Of a stretch of DNA of 64,000 nucleotides, positions 52,675-60,041 are shown in pieces. The notes below the pieces were generated by a model. That model ran no database searches. It was not told where the DNA came from and was given only the letters and a program-made list of their open reading frames with translations. Position 1 is the first letter of the stretch. Each line of letters begins with the position of its first letter. The position numbers and the translations under genes were made by a program. This DNA comes from Planctomycetota bacterium (GTDB lineage Bacteria; Planctomycetota; UBA1135; UBA2386), in contig JACRLW010000086.1 of assembly GCA_016235155.1 (NCBI GenBank), positions 18,906 through 82,905 on the forward strand, given 5' to 3'.

Positions 52675-53483
52675 CACTTCTTCACCGGCTTCGCGGGCTT
52701 GTCCTGCTTCCTGCGCTCCAGCTTCGCCCGGTTCTCGCGCAGCCAGTCCTTCGCTTCCTTCGGCGTGCTGAACTGCTGTCCGGTCACCGCGAGCAGCGCT
52801 TCCTTCACGTCGGCGCGCCAGGACTGCCAGGCCTTCCAACGCCGTTCCCAGTACTCCGCCGGCGGATTGCTGGCGTCGTCGACGTTCTCCGGGACCGGCT
52901 CGCCGAGGTTGCGCACGAGCATGTCGATCGCTTCGAGCTCTTGGTGCTCCTCGATCAGGGCGAGGATCGCCCGCTGCAACGCGAGACGGTTCTCGCCGTA
53001 GTCGCGCTCGAAGAGGTTCTTGATCGGCTCCCAGTCGCGCTTCTTCTCGTAGCCGACGCGGCTCAAGGTCGTGACGAGCACGGCTTGCACCTCGGGGACG
53101 GCGTCGAGGTCGCCGCCGAGCAGCCGGACCACCGCGGGCTTCGCTTCCCGCGGCGGTTGATGGGCCAGCCCCAGAGCCGCGGTCTTGCGAACCGTCAACG
53201 CGGGATCACGGGCGACGGTGTTCGCGAGCGGCGGCACCAGCTTCGCGTTGCGACCCACGGCGAGGCGTTCGACGGCGGCGATGCGGTCCTTCAGCGCGCG
53301 GCTCTTGATCCGCTCGTTGAAAGCCTTGAGCTCGTCCTTCACGCGCGCGTCGTCCCAGTCTTCCACGGGTTGCGTCGCCGGCGCCTCGGGACTGACCGGT
53401 GCAGCGGGAGGCGTCGCGGGATCCGGCGGCCTGGGCTCCGGATCCTGCACGCCGAGAAGGGCGGCGAGGACGACGGCGAGCAT
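52674..53483 (-). CDS. exported HEAT-repeat-like protein
   Basis: A 269-residue protein with a signal-like start (MLAVVLAALLGVQ) then a Pro-rich linker and about three HEAT-type helical repeats (LVPPLANTVARDPALTVRKTAALGLAHQP; PAVVRLLGGDLDAVPEVQAVLVTTLSRVG), finishing with a Lys/Arg-rich tail. HEAT repeats mediate protein contact. ATG 53483 has a TAGACT box 8 nt upstream. The stop overlaps the start of the tRNA nucleotidyltransferase gene. Confidence 0.75.
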   Translation of the reverse strand: MLAVVLAALLGVQDPEPRPPDPATPPAAPVSPEAPATQPVEDWDDARVKDELKAFNERIKSRALKDRIAAVERLAVGRNAKLVPPLANTVARDPALTVRKTAALGLAHQPPREAKPAVVRLLGGDLDAVPEVQAVLVTTLSRVGYEKKRDWEPIKNLFERDYGENRLALQRAILALIEEHQELEAIDMLVRNLGEPVPENVDDASNPPAEYWERRWKAWQSWRADVKEALLAVTGQQFSTPKEAKDWLRENRAKLERRKQDKPAKPVKK

Positions 53484-53491
53484 GGCCGGGC

Positions 53492-53497
53492 AGTCTA
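53492..53497 (-). promoter_or_regulatory. TANNNT -10-like box before the HEAT gene
   Basis: TAGACT on the minus strand, 8 nt before the ATG at 53483. Confidence 0.4.
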
Positions 53498-53528
53498 AGC
53501 ACCGTGCGAGAATCCGCGTGGCACCACC

Positions 53529-53840
53529 ATGTTCGCCATCGCTCGCGTCTGGGCCGTCTTCCTCGGCGGCGTTCTCTCCGGCGCCGGAATCCTGCTGCAC
53601 GCGCAGATCGCCTGCTTGCACCTCCTGCGCGAGGAGGTCAACGGGACCTTCGTGTTGTGGCGGTGGATCGGCGGACTGACCTTCGTCTTCCAGGACGACC
53701 TCACCCAGGCGGCGCTCTGGGCCGAGGAGGTCCCGGACGCCGTGCTCAGGGAGTCCGACCACGCCGCCTGGGCGCTGATCGCGCTCGGTGCCCTGTGTGT
53801 CGTGATGAGCTTCTTCGTGCGACCCAAGCGGCGGCGCTGA
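53529..53840 (+). CDS. small membrane protein
   Basis: A 103-residue protein with two predicted membrane helices (residues 5-32 and 79-96) and a C-terminal basic tail (VRPKRRR). No family recognised. It lies 66 bp before the fliF-like gene, in the same direction, so it may be part of the flagellar cluster. Confidence 0.6.
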   Translation: MFAIARVWAVFLGGVLSGAGILLHAQIACLHLLREEVNGTFVLWRWIGGLTFVFQDDLTQAALWAEEVPDAVLRESDHAAWALIALGALCVVMSFFVRPKRRR

Positions 53841-53906
53841 GACCGAGGCGGAGCCCCCGCGGATCTCAAGCCGGGACACGCCGCGGGCCGATGTCCGCCG
53901 AGGACC

Positions 53907-54833
53907 GTGAACCCGCGCTCGACCTCCGACCCGTCCTTCGCCGCGCGTCTGCGTGCCGTGCTCTTTGGCAGCCGGCAGCGGATCGTCGCGTGGTTGGGCA
54001 GCGCGGCCGTCGCCGCGGCACTCGGGGTCCTGGCGATCACCGGGCTCGCGCGATCGGAACGCGGCGCCGGGGGGGTCGTTCTCGCCGCGGAGTCGCAGGA
54101 CCAGGATCCGCCGCTCGACGTCGAAGGCTTCCTCGCCCTCGAGCGACGCCTCGCGGAGGAACGGCAGTCGCGCGCGCAGGCGATGCTCGACCGGCTCTGG
54201 CCCGGGCGCGCGTTCGTCACCGTCGGCGTCGAGCGCGATCCCCGGTGGACGACGAGCGCGGAACGGATCCAACCGGACTCGCCGGCGCTCGTCTCGGACG
54301 AACGGCCCGACGGCGGCGCCGGCGGGCGGCGTCGCGCGTACGAGCCGTTCAGCGGCGAGCGCGAGACGCGTTTGATCGCTCCCGAGCTGCGGCGGGTGAG
54401 CGCGGCACTCGTGCTCGACTCCACGATCGCGCGCGACGGAACGCAGCAGCGGCGGATCGTCGACGCGGTGAAGAAGGCGATCGGTCCGGTGCAGGGTCAG
54501 GACCCCGACGTGGAGGTCCTGGTGGAGTCGTTCCCGCAAGCGTCCGTCGTGAAGCCGGCGCGCCGCGCGTCGCCGCTCGTCGATCACACCGCGGATCTCG
54601 CGGTGTTCCTCGGCTCGGTCGCGATCGCTGCGCTCGGCGTCGCATGGTTCTGGATCCGACGCGCGAAGCGGCGCCGCGCCGTGATCGCCGAGCCCGTCGC
54701 GCCGGCGCCGGCATCGTCGCCGCCGGCCGAGACGCCCCGCGGCCGGCGCAGCGCGATCGAGGACTCGATCCAGAAGGACCCGGTGTTCGCGTCGCGGCTG
54801 GTCGAGAGCTGGATGGCGGAGGGTCGCACATGA
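53907..54833 (+). CDS. fliF: short FliF-like MS-ring protein (RBM3 only)
   Basis: A 308-residue protein that looks like a shortened FliF. Membrane helix 1 lies at about 26-46, a ring-building region at 70-212 (ALERRLAEERQSRAQAMLDRLWPG, VTVGVERD and RRVSAALVLD match RBM3 with its beta-collar insertion) and membrane helix 2 at 230-250. The tail (IQKDPVFASRLVESWMAEGRT) is the FliG-binding region. The two N-terminal ring domains (RBM1, RBM2) that fill about residues 50-230 of a normal 550-residue FliF are absent. The stop overlaps fliG (ATGA), confirming the context. GTG 53907 follows a GAGGA element. Confidence 0.8.
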   Translation: MNPRSTSDPSFAARLRAVLFGSRQRIVAWLGSAAVAAALGVLAITGLARSERGAGGVVLAAESQDQDPPLDVEGFLALERRLAEERQSRAQAMLDRLWPGRAFVTVGVERDPRWTTSAERIQPDSPALVSDERPDGGAGGRRRAYEPFSGERETRLIAPELRRVSAALVLDSTIARDGTQQRRIVDAVKKAIGPVQGQDPDVEVLVESFPQASVVKPARRASPLVDHTADLAVFLGSVAIAALGVAWFWIRRAKRRRAVIAEPVAPAPASSPPAETPRGRRSAIEDSIQKDPVFASRLVESWMAEGRT

Positions 54834-55840
54834 TCCGCAGCACCGCCGATGCCACGCGGCAGGTCGCGCTGCTGCTGCTCTCGATCGACCGCACCGCCGC
54901 CGCGAAGCTGCTCCGCAACCTGCCGCGAGCGCGTGTCGAGGACCTGTTGCGCGCGATGAAGGAACTCGAGGGCGAGCCGATCGACGACCTCGCCGTCGAA
55001 GCCGCGTTCACGGAGTTCCAGCGGCGCGTCACCGACGGCCGTCTGCCCCTCGGCGACGTCGCGGCGGAAGCAGACCTCGTCATCGACGCCGCCTTCGAGC
55101 CCGACGACGCTCGGGCGATCCGGCAGCGCGTCGAGGCGCAGCTGCGGGCGCGCCGGCCGTTCCGTGAACTCGAGACGCTCGATCCGAAGGACCTCGCGCG
55201 GCTCTGCGAAGGCGAGAACCAGCAGGTTGCGGCGATGCTGCTCGCGCACCTGCCGCCGGCGCGCGCCGCGCGCGTGCTCGAAGGGCTCCCCGAAGCCGTG
55301 CGCCCCGGGATCGTCTCGCGCATCGCGCGTCTTGGTCAGGCGCCAGCGGCGGCCGTCGATCGCGTCGTGCAGTCGATGCTCGATCGGGTCGAGGAGCTGG
55401 GTCTGCGCGCGACCGGCAAGGCCCCCGATTCGTGGCTCGCGGCGGCGAGCGAGATCCTCGTGTCCCTGTCGCGCGCCGGCGCCGTGCTCGACGCGATCAG
55501 CGAGACCGACGAGGAACTCGGCAAGCGCATCCGCGCGGCGATGTTCGTCTTCGAGGATCTCGGTCGACTGGACCGCGCGACGATGCAGTCGCTCCTCGGC
55601 GAGGTCGACACACGCACGCTCGCGCTCGCACTGAAGGCGACGACCGGCGACGTCGAACGCAACGTCCTCGCGAACCTCTCGCGCCGCGCGGCCGCGATGG
55701 TCGCCGAAGAGCGCGACCTGCTCGGCCCGACGCCGCTGCGCGAGGTGCGTGCCGCGCAGGAAGTCGTGCTCGACGCCTTGCACGGGCTCGTCGAACAGGG
55801 CCGTGTCCGCGTGGGCGATCCGACCGAGCCGCTGGTCTGA
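54830..55840 (+). CDS. fliG: flagellar motor switch protein FliG
   Basis: Rotor protein that meets the stator and carries torque. The 336-residue product has the three FliG parts: N-terminal FliF-binding (RQVALLLLSIDRTAAAKLLRNL), the middle with EGENQQVAAMLLAHLPPARAARVLEGLP (the EHPQ-type region reads EGENQQ), and the C-terminal charged helix (DRATMQSLLGEVDTRTLALALKATTGDVERNVLANLSRRAAAMV) that faces MotA. ATGA overlap with fliF-like gene. The stop codon begins a short tandem repeat. Confidence 0.92.
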   Translation: MIRSTADATRQVALLLLSIDRTAAAKLLRNLPRARVEDLLRAMKELEGEPIDDLAVEAAFTEFQRRVTDGRLPLGDVAAEADLVIDAAFEPDDARAIRQRVEAQLRARRPFRELETLDPKDLARLCEGENQQVAAMLLAHLPPARAARVLEGLPEAVRPGIVSRIARLGQAPAAAVDRVVQSMLDRVEELGLRATGKAPDSWLAAASEILVSLSRAGAVLDAISETDEELGKRIRAAMFVFEDLGRLDRATMQSLLGEVDTRTLALALKATTGDVERNVLANLSRRAAAMVAEERDLLGPTPLREVRAAQEVVLDALHGLVEQGRVRVGDPTEPLV

Positions 55841-55868
55841 GTGGAGGGTCTGAGTCGAGGGTCTCGAC
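55834..55868. repeat. 13-bp tandem repeat starting at the fliG stop codon
   Basis: GGTCTGAGTGGAG (55834-55846) is followed by GGTCTGAGTCGAG (55847-55859) and a partial third copy; the first copy includes the fliG TGA. Confidence 0.75.
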
Positions 55869-55882
55869 CCGGAGGCCCCGCG

Positions 55883-56329
55883 TCAGTGGGCGGCTTCGAG
55901 CGCCGTCCTCAGATCCGCCAGATCCTTCGCGCACAGCTTCGCGGCCGACTTGAACATCGGTCGCATCAAAAAGCTCATGACCTTGCCGAGGAGGGTCAGC
56001 GGCTCGCCCGCGAATTCCATCGCGATGCGCGAACCTCCGCCCGCCGGCTCGACCCGGATCTCGGTCCGGTAGCGGCAGCCGCAGCTCATCGCGCCGAGCA
56101 CGTAGCGACGGCCGGGATCGAACTCGACCACCGTCATCTCCTCGGTCGCCTCCTTGCCGAACATCTTGCGCGTCTCCTTGAAGCGCGTGCCCACGCCGAC
56201 CGGACCGTCGGTGAGCATCTCGACGCGGAGGATCCCGGAGATCCGCTTCGGGGCGCCCGCGAAGTCGGTGGCGGCGGCGAAGACCTCGGCAGGGGGGCGT
56301 GCGATCGATTCGACGACCTGGAACTTCAT
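55883..56329 (-). CDS. SRPBCC-fold (Bet v 1-like) protein
   Basis: A 148-residue cytoplasmic protein of the polyketide cyclase/START-like (SRPBCC) class: VVESIARPPAEVFAAATDFAGAPKRISGI then VGVGTRFKETRKMFGKEATEEMTVVEFDPGRRY, a small hydrophobic ligand pocket. Its ligand is unknown. It is inserted, on the opposite strand, between fliG and the later flagellar genes. Confidence 0.82.
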   Translation of the reverse strand: MKFQVVESIARPPAEVFAAATDFAGAPKRISGILRVEMLTDGPVGVGTRFKETRKMFGKEATEEMTVVEFDPGRRYVLGAMSCGCRYRTEIRVEPAGGGSRIAMEFAGEPLTLLGKVMSFLMRPMFKSAAKLCAKDLADLRTALEAAH

Positions 56330-56433
56330 GGGGCGAGGGATGGTTCGGGATCAGGAGGAGATCAAGGGATCGCGGCCCCTCGGCCTCGACACCGCGACGA
56401 AGGGCGGCACACTGCCCGGCCGATGAGGATCGC

Positions 56434-57198
56434 ATGACCGAGGTTCCGCGCCGGCCCTGCGTCGCGGTCGTGATGCCGGCCTACAACGCCGAGCGCACGC
56501 TCGAGGCGACGCTGGCCGACATCCCCCCCGGCGCGGCCGATCTGTTGATCCTCGGCGACGACTGCAGCAGCGACGGGACCTTCGAACTCGCTCGGCGGCT
56601 CGGGATCATCGCGCTGAAGACGCCGCGCAACCTCGGCTACGGCGGCAACCAGAAGCTGATCTACCGCGAGGCCCTCGCGCGCGGGGCGGACATCGTCGTG
56701 ATGCTCCACCCGGACAACCAGTACGACGCGCGCCTCGTCCCGCACTTCGTCGGCTTCGTCGCGAGCGGCACCTGCGACGTGATCCTCGGCAACCGCGTGC
56801 GCTCGCGCCGCGAGTGCCTGCGCGGCGGGATGCCGGCGTGGAAGTACCTTTCCAACCGGTTGCTGACGATCGCGCTCAACCTCGTCTACGGCCTGAACCT
56901 CGGCGAGTACCACTCCGGCTTCCGGGTCTACCGTCGCGAAGTGCTCGAGACCGTCGCATTCGAGGACAACACCGACGACTTCGGCTTCGACGCTCAGTTC
57001 CTCGCCCAGGCGATCGCACACGGCTTCCGCGTCGCGGATGCGCCGATGCCCGTGCGCTACTTCAAGGAGGCGAGTTCGATCCGCTTCTGGCCGTCGGTCC
57101 GTTACGGGCTCGCCAACCTCAAGGTCGCCGCGCAGTACGTCGGATTCCGCATCGGTCTCCGCTCGCGGCTCTTCGCGCGGCGCGCGCCGGCCGTCTGA
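56434..57198 (+). CDS. GT2-family glycosyltransferase
   Basis: A 254-residue GT-A enzyme with VAVVMPAYNAERTLEATLADIP at the start, LILGDDCSSDGTFELARRLG, NLGYGGNQKLIYREAL, and a D-x-D-like MLHPDNQYDAR. It looks like a polyprenyl-phosphate mannosyl or similar transferase. The ATG has a GAGGA element 5 nt upstream. It interrupts the flagellar genes and may glycosylate a partner, but that is conjecture. Confidence 0.88.
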   Translation: MTEVPRRPCVAVVMPAYNAERTLEATLADIPPGAADLLILGDDCSSDGTFELARRLGIIALKTPRNLGYGGNQKLIYREALARGADIVVMLHPDNQYDARLVPHFVGFVASGTCDVILGNRVRSRRECLRGGMPAWKYLSNRLLTIALNLVYGLNLGEYHSGFRVYRREVLETVAFEDNTDDFGFDAQFLAQAIAHGFRVADAPMPVRYFKEASSIRFWPSVRYGLANLKVAAQYVGFRIGLRSRLFARRAPAV

Positions 57199-57297
57199 GG
57201 CCAAGGCGGACTCCACCAGGCACCGGGGAAGTGCCGATAGGACCGACATGCTGCGTCCGCGGATCCGCACGGCCGCTCCTGCCTTCGAGGCCGTCCC

Positions 57298-58050
57298 GTG
57301 AGAGAAGGGCTCGCCATGGCCGGGCTCGGCGTCGGGCTGTTCGTCTCCGCGTTGGCGGGCACGCTCGCGGTGCAGGGTCGTCTCGACGGCGACGGCATCA
57401 AGAGCTTGCCGGTGATCGCGTGGTTCACGGGAGGCGCGGAGGTGGAGCCCGGTGCCGACGACCCGCAAGAGCGCGGGACCAAGCCGCTGCCGAAGACCGC
57501 GACGCGGCAGGATCCCGGCGCGAACGCCGCCGCCGAGATCCCCGGCCTCTTCGCCGTCCCGAAGCTGCCGAGCGGCATCACGGAGGACGACGTCGATCGG
57601 ATGCTGCAGGCGGCGAAAGCCGCGCGCGAAGCCGCCGAACAGGAACGGGCGTTGGTCGGCGCCGAATCGCGCTCGCTCGAGACCCGGCAGCGCGACATCG
57701 AGGACCGCGAGAGCGCGATCGCGCAGGCGATGCTGAAGGTCGACTCCGAGCGCGAGAAGCTCGAACGGCGGATCGAGGAGTTCGAGCGCCAGGTCCTGCT
57801 GGTCCAGCGCGACGAGATCCGGGCGCTGCGGGAGTACGGGCGTTCGCTCGCGGCCTTCGCCCCCGAGCGCGCCGCGGCGATCGTCGAGAAGGAATGGGAC
57901 AGCGACGCCGGCCGCAAGCGCATCGTCCGCGTGCTCACGCTGATGGAGCCCGCCGACGCGGACGCGGTGCTCGCGGCGATGCCCGACGAACGGCTGCGCG
58001 AAGTCCTGCTCGAACGGCTGAAGGTCGTCGTCGAGACCCGCGATCGCTGA
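57298..58050 (+). CDS. MotE-like protein
   Basis: A 250-residue protein with an N-terminal membrane helix (about residues 7-26), a long charged coiled coil (residues 100-180, EDRESAIAQAMLKVDSEREKLERRIEEFERQVLLVQ) and a C-terminal helical domain (EYGRSLAAFAPERAAAIVEKEWDSDAGRKRIVRVLTLMEPADADAVLAAMP) like the MgtE N-terminal domain. This is the MotE architecture; MotE helps MotC and the stator in alphaproteobacteria. GTG 57298 start. Confidence 0.78.
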   Translation: MREGLAMAGLGVGLFVSALAGTLAVQGRLDGDGIKSLPVIAWFTGGAEVEPGADDPQERGTKPLPKTATRQDPGANAAAEIPGLFAVPKLPSGITEDDVDRMLQAAKAAREAAEQERALVGAESRSLETRQRDIEDRESAIAQAMLKVDSEREKLERRIEEFERQVLLVQRDEIRALREYGRSLAAFAPERAAAIVEKEWDSDAGRKRIVRVLTLMEPADADAVLAAMPDERLREVLLERLKVVVETRDR

Positions 58051-58110
58051 GCCCTGGCCCGACTCCGGGCCGGTCCGGGGGCCGGTCAACCCGCGCCGCC
58101 GATCCGGTCG

Positions 58111-58650
58111 ATGAAGGCCCGGATCCGCGCCTTGAGACCGCTCACACCCAATCCCGCCGGAGAGACGCCCGCCCCCCGCGAGCCGGCCCGCTCTGCGGCC
58201 CTGACGCGCGCCCGCCTCGTGGTCGCCGTGGTGGCGTGCTTCCTCGGCGCCGGAGTCGCGACGCTCGGCGGTCGCGACGAACCGTCGCAGAGCGCCGGCG
58301 GGAAACACGTCTCGGCGATCGTCCGCGGCATCGGGCCGCGCGCCGTGGAGAAGACGTTCAACCCGAAGACCACGCGCGGACTGAAGGTCGCGAAGGTCGC
58401 GTTTCAGTTCACCTACCGGCACGAGGCGCGCTTGCTCGAACAGGTGCGCGACCGCATCGAGCAGCGTTGGAACGCGCTCGAGTCGGCGACGCTGCGCGTG
58501 CTCAAGCGTCGCACGCCGGAAGAACTGCGGACCGACGAGGGACTCGACCGTCTGGCCGACGAACTCCGCCGGGCGGCGGACTCGACGCTGTTCGCGGACG
58601 GCATCGCGTCGGTCGAGGACATCCTCTGGCAACAGGTGATCGTGCAGTAG
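58111..58650 (+). CDS. fliL: FliL-like flagellar basal body protein
   Basis: A 179-residue protein. A proline-rich, basic N-terminus is followed by one membrane helix (about 33-52, RARLVVAVVACFLGAGVATL) and a periplasmic domain with FQFTYRHEARLLEQVRDRIEQRW, LRVLKRRTPEELRTDEGLDRLADELR and a last segment VEDILWQQVIVQ, matching the FliL end. FliL supports the stator at the rotor. It lies between MotE-like and fliM. Confidence 0.75.
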   Translation: MKARIRALRPLTPNPAGETPAPREPARSAALTRARLVVAVVACFLGAGVATLGGRDEPSQSAGGKHVSAIVRGIGPRAVEKTFNPKTTRGLKVAKVAFQFTYRHEARLLEQVRDRIEQRWNALESATLRVLKRRTPEELRTDEGLDRLADELRRAADSTLFADGIASVEDILWQQVIVQ

Positions 58651-58668
58651 CTGATCGGTGATCGAACC

Positions 58669-59682
58669 ATGAGCGACCTGCTGACCTCCGAAGAGATCGA
58701 CTCGCTGCTCCAGCTCTTCCGCGAGCAAGGCGGTGAGAACTCGGTCGTCACCGGTGCAATCGCGGTGCACGCCGGCACGGCGAGCCCTATCGACGCCGCC
58801 ACGATCGATCTCTGCGCGCCGAATCGCATCGGCGACGGCGAGCTCGGCTTCCTCGATCGGATGCTCGGCGAGACCGCGCGCTCGATCGGCGCCGAGTTCG
58901 CGAGACAGGTCGAGCGGCCGATGCGCGGCGAGTGTCACGCCGTCGAGTCGATCCGGTGGGCGACGTGGCGCGCGCAGTTCAAGTCGCCGTCGTTGCTCTT
59001 CGAGATCGCGCTCGACCCTCTGAAGCACCCCGCGTGTCTCGAACTCCCGGGCACGCTCGTGCGTCAACTCGTCGAGTTCGCGCTCGGTGGCGGTGGGTCG
59101 TCGGCGCCGTCCGCGGCGTCGTTCACCCGCGCCGAGCTTGCGGTCGCCGAGGGCATCGTGTTGCCGGTGGCCGAACGGCTCGCGATCAGCCTGAGGACGC
59201 TCGCGCCGCTCTCGGCGCGACTGCTCGGCGCGACCTTCGATCCGGCGTTGCTGATGCATGCGCCATTGCCCGACGACCTCGTGCTCGGCGCGACCCTCGC
59301 GGTCACCGGAGGGTCGATGGAGCACGTCGTCCGACTCACGCTTCCGCACGCCGAACTCGACCCGCTCCTCGAGAGGGAACTCGGCGCGCGTCGCGATTCA
59401 TCGGCGGTCGGGCGTGGTCGTCTGCGACCACAGCTTGCGCACGCGCTGCGCGCGGTGCCGTTGCCGATGACCGTCGAACTCGGTCGTGTCCGACGCGATC
59501 TGCGCACGGTGCTCGCGCTGCGCACGGGCGACGTCCTGCCGCTCGCCGTGACGATCGGCACTCCGGTGACGGCGTGGGTCGGCGGCGTCGCGAAGCTGCG
59601 CGGTGAACTCGGCCGGTCTGGTGCGATGCGCGCCATGAAGGTGATCGACGTGACGACGGAGGACTGCGATGAAAGAAACTGA
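58669..59682 (+). CDS. fliM: flagellar motor switch protein FliM
   Basis: Switch protein of the C-ring. The 337-residue protein starts with a CheY-binding-like peptide (LLTSEEIDSLL), has a FliG-binding middle domain (ARQVERPMRGECHAVESIRWATWRAQF ... LCLELPGTLVRQLVEFALGG) and a C-terminal FliN-like domain (LPMTVELGRVRRDLRTVLALRTGDVLPLAVTIGTPVTAWVGGVAKLRGELGRSGAMRAMKV). Its end overlaps the start of fliN by 14 bp. Confidence 0.92.
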   Translation: MSDLLTSEEIDSLLQLFREQGGENSVVTGAIAVHAGTASPIDAATIDLCAPNRIGDGELGFLDRMLGETARSIGAEFARQVERPMRGECHAVESIRWATWRAQFKSPSLLFEIALDPLKHPACLELPGTLVRQLVEFALGGGGSSAPSAASFTRAELAVAEGIVLPVAERLAISLRTLAPLSARLLGATFDPALLMHAPLPDDLVLGATLAVTGGSMEHVVRLTLPHAELDPLLERELGARRDSSAVGRGRLRPQLAHALRAVPLPMTVELGRVRRDLRTVLALRTGDVLPLAVTIGTPVTAWVGGVAKLRGELGRSGAMRAMKVIDVTTEDCDERN

Positions 59683-60028
59683 CGGACTCGACCAGGCGGC
59701 GGAGCCGCGGACCAAGTCGATGCGCTTCGGCGCCCTGCGCGACGAGCGCGATGCGACGGCGACGCGCGCCGAGATCGACCGCTATCTCGACGTCGAACTC
59801 GAGATCGCGATCGAGGTCGGCACGACGCGCACGACGCTCGATCAGGTGCTCGATCTCGTCCCCGGCACCGTGCTGCGGCTCGACAAGCGCGCGGGCGACC
59901 CCGTCGATCTCCGCGTCAACGGCAAGTTGATCGCGCGCGGCGAGGTGGTGAAGGTCGACGACTGTTACGGCATCCGCATCACGTCGATCGTCGAGGCGAA
60001 GGACCGCGTGCCGGCGCCGCGCGGCTGA
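59669..60028 (+). CDS. fliN: flagellar motor switch protein FliN
   Basis: A 119-residue protein with the SpoA domain: LDVELEIAIEVGTTRTTLDQVLDLVPGTVLRLDKRAGDPVDLRVNGKLIARGEVVKVDDCYGIRITSI. It completes the C-ring with FliM and FliG. Genes for export apparatus, hook, filament or stator do not follow in the window; the next gene is convergent. Confidence 0.93.
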   Translation: MKETDGLDQAAEPRTKSMRFGALRDERDATATRAEIDRYLDVELEIAIEVGTTRTTLDQVLDLVPGTVLRLDKRAGDPVDLRVNGKLIARGEVVKVDDCYGIRITSIVEAKDRVPAPRG

Positions 60029-60041
60029 AGGACGGCCGGGA

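Noticed and set aside
56362-59349. Antisense open frame of about 995 codons across the flagellar genes
   Set aside because: Arg/Asp/His-rich shadow of real genes on the opposite strand; the plus-strand genes have recognised domains (FliF, FliG, MotE, FliL, FliM).
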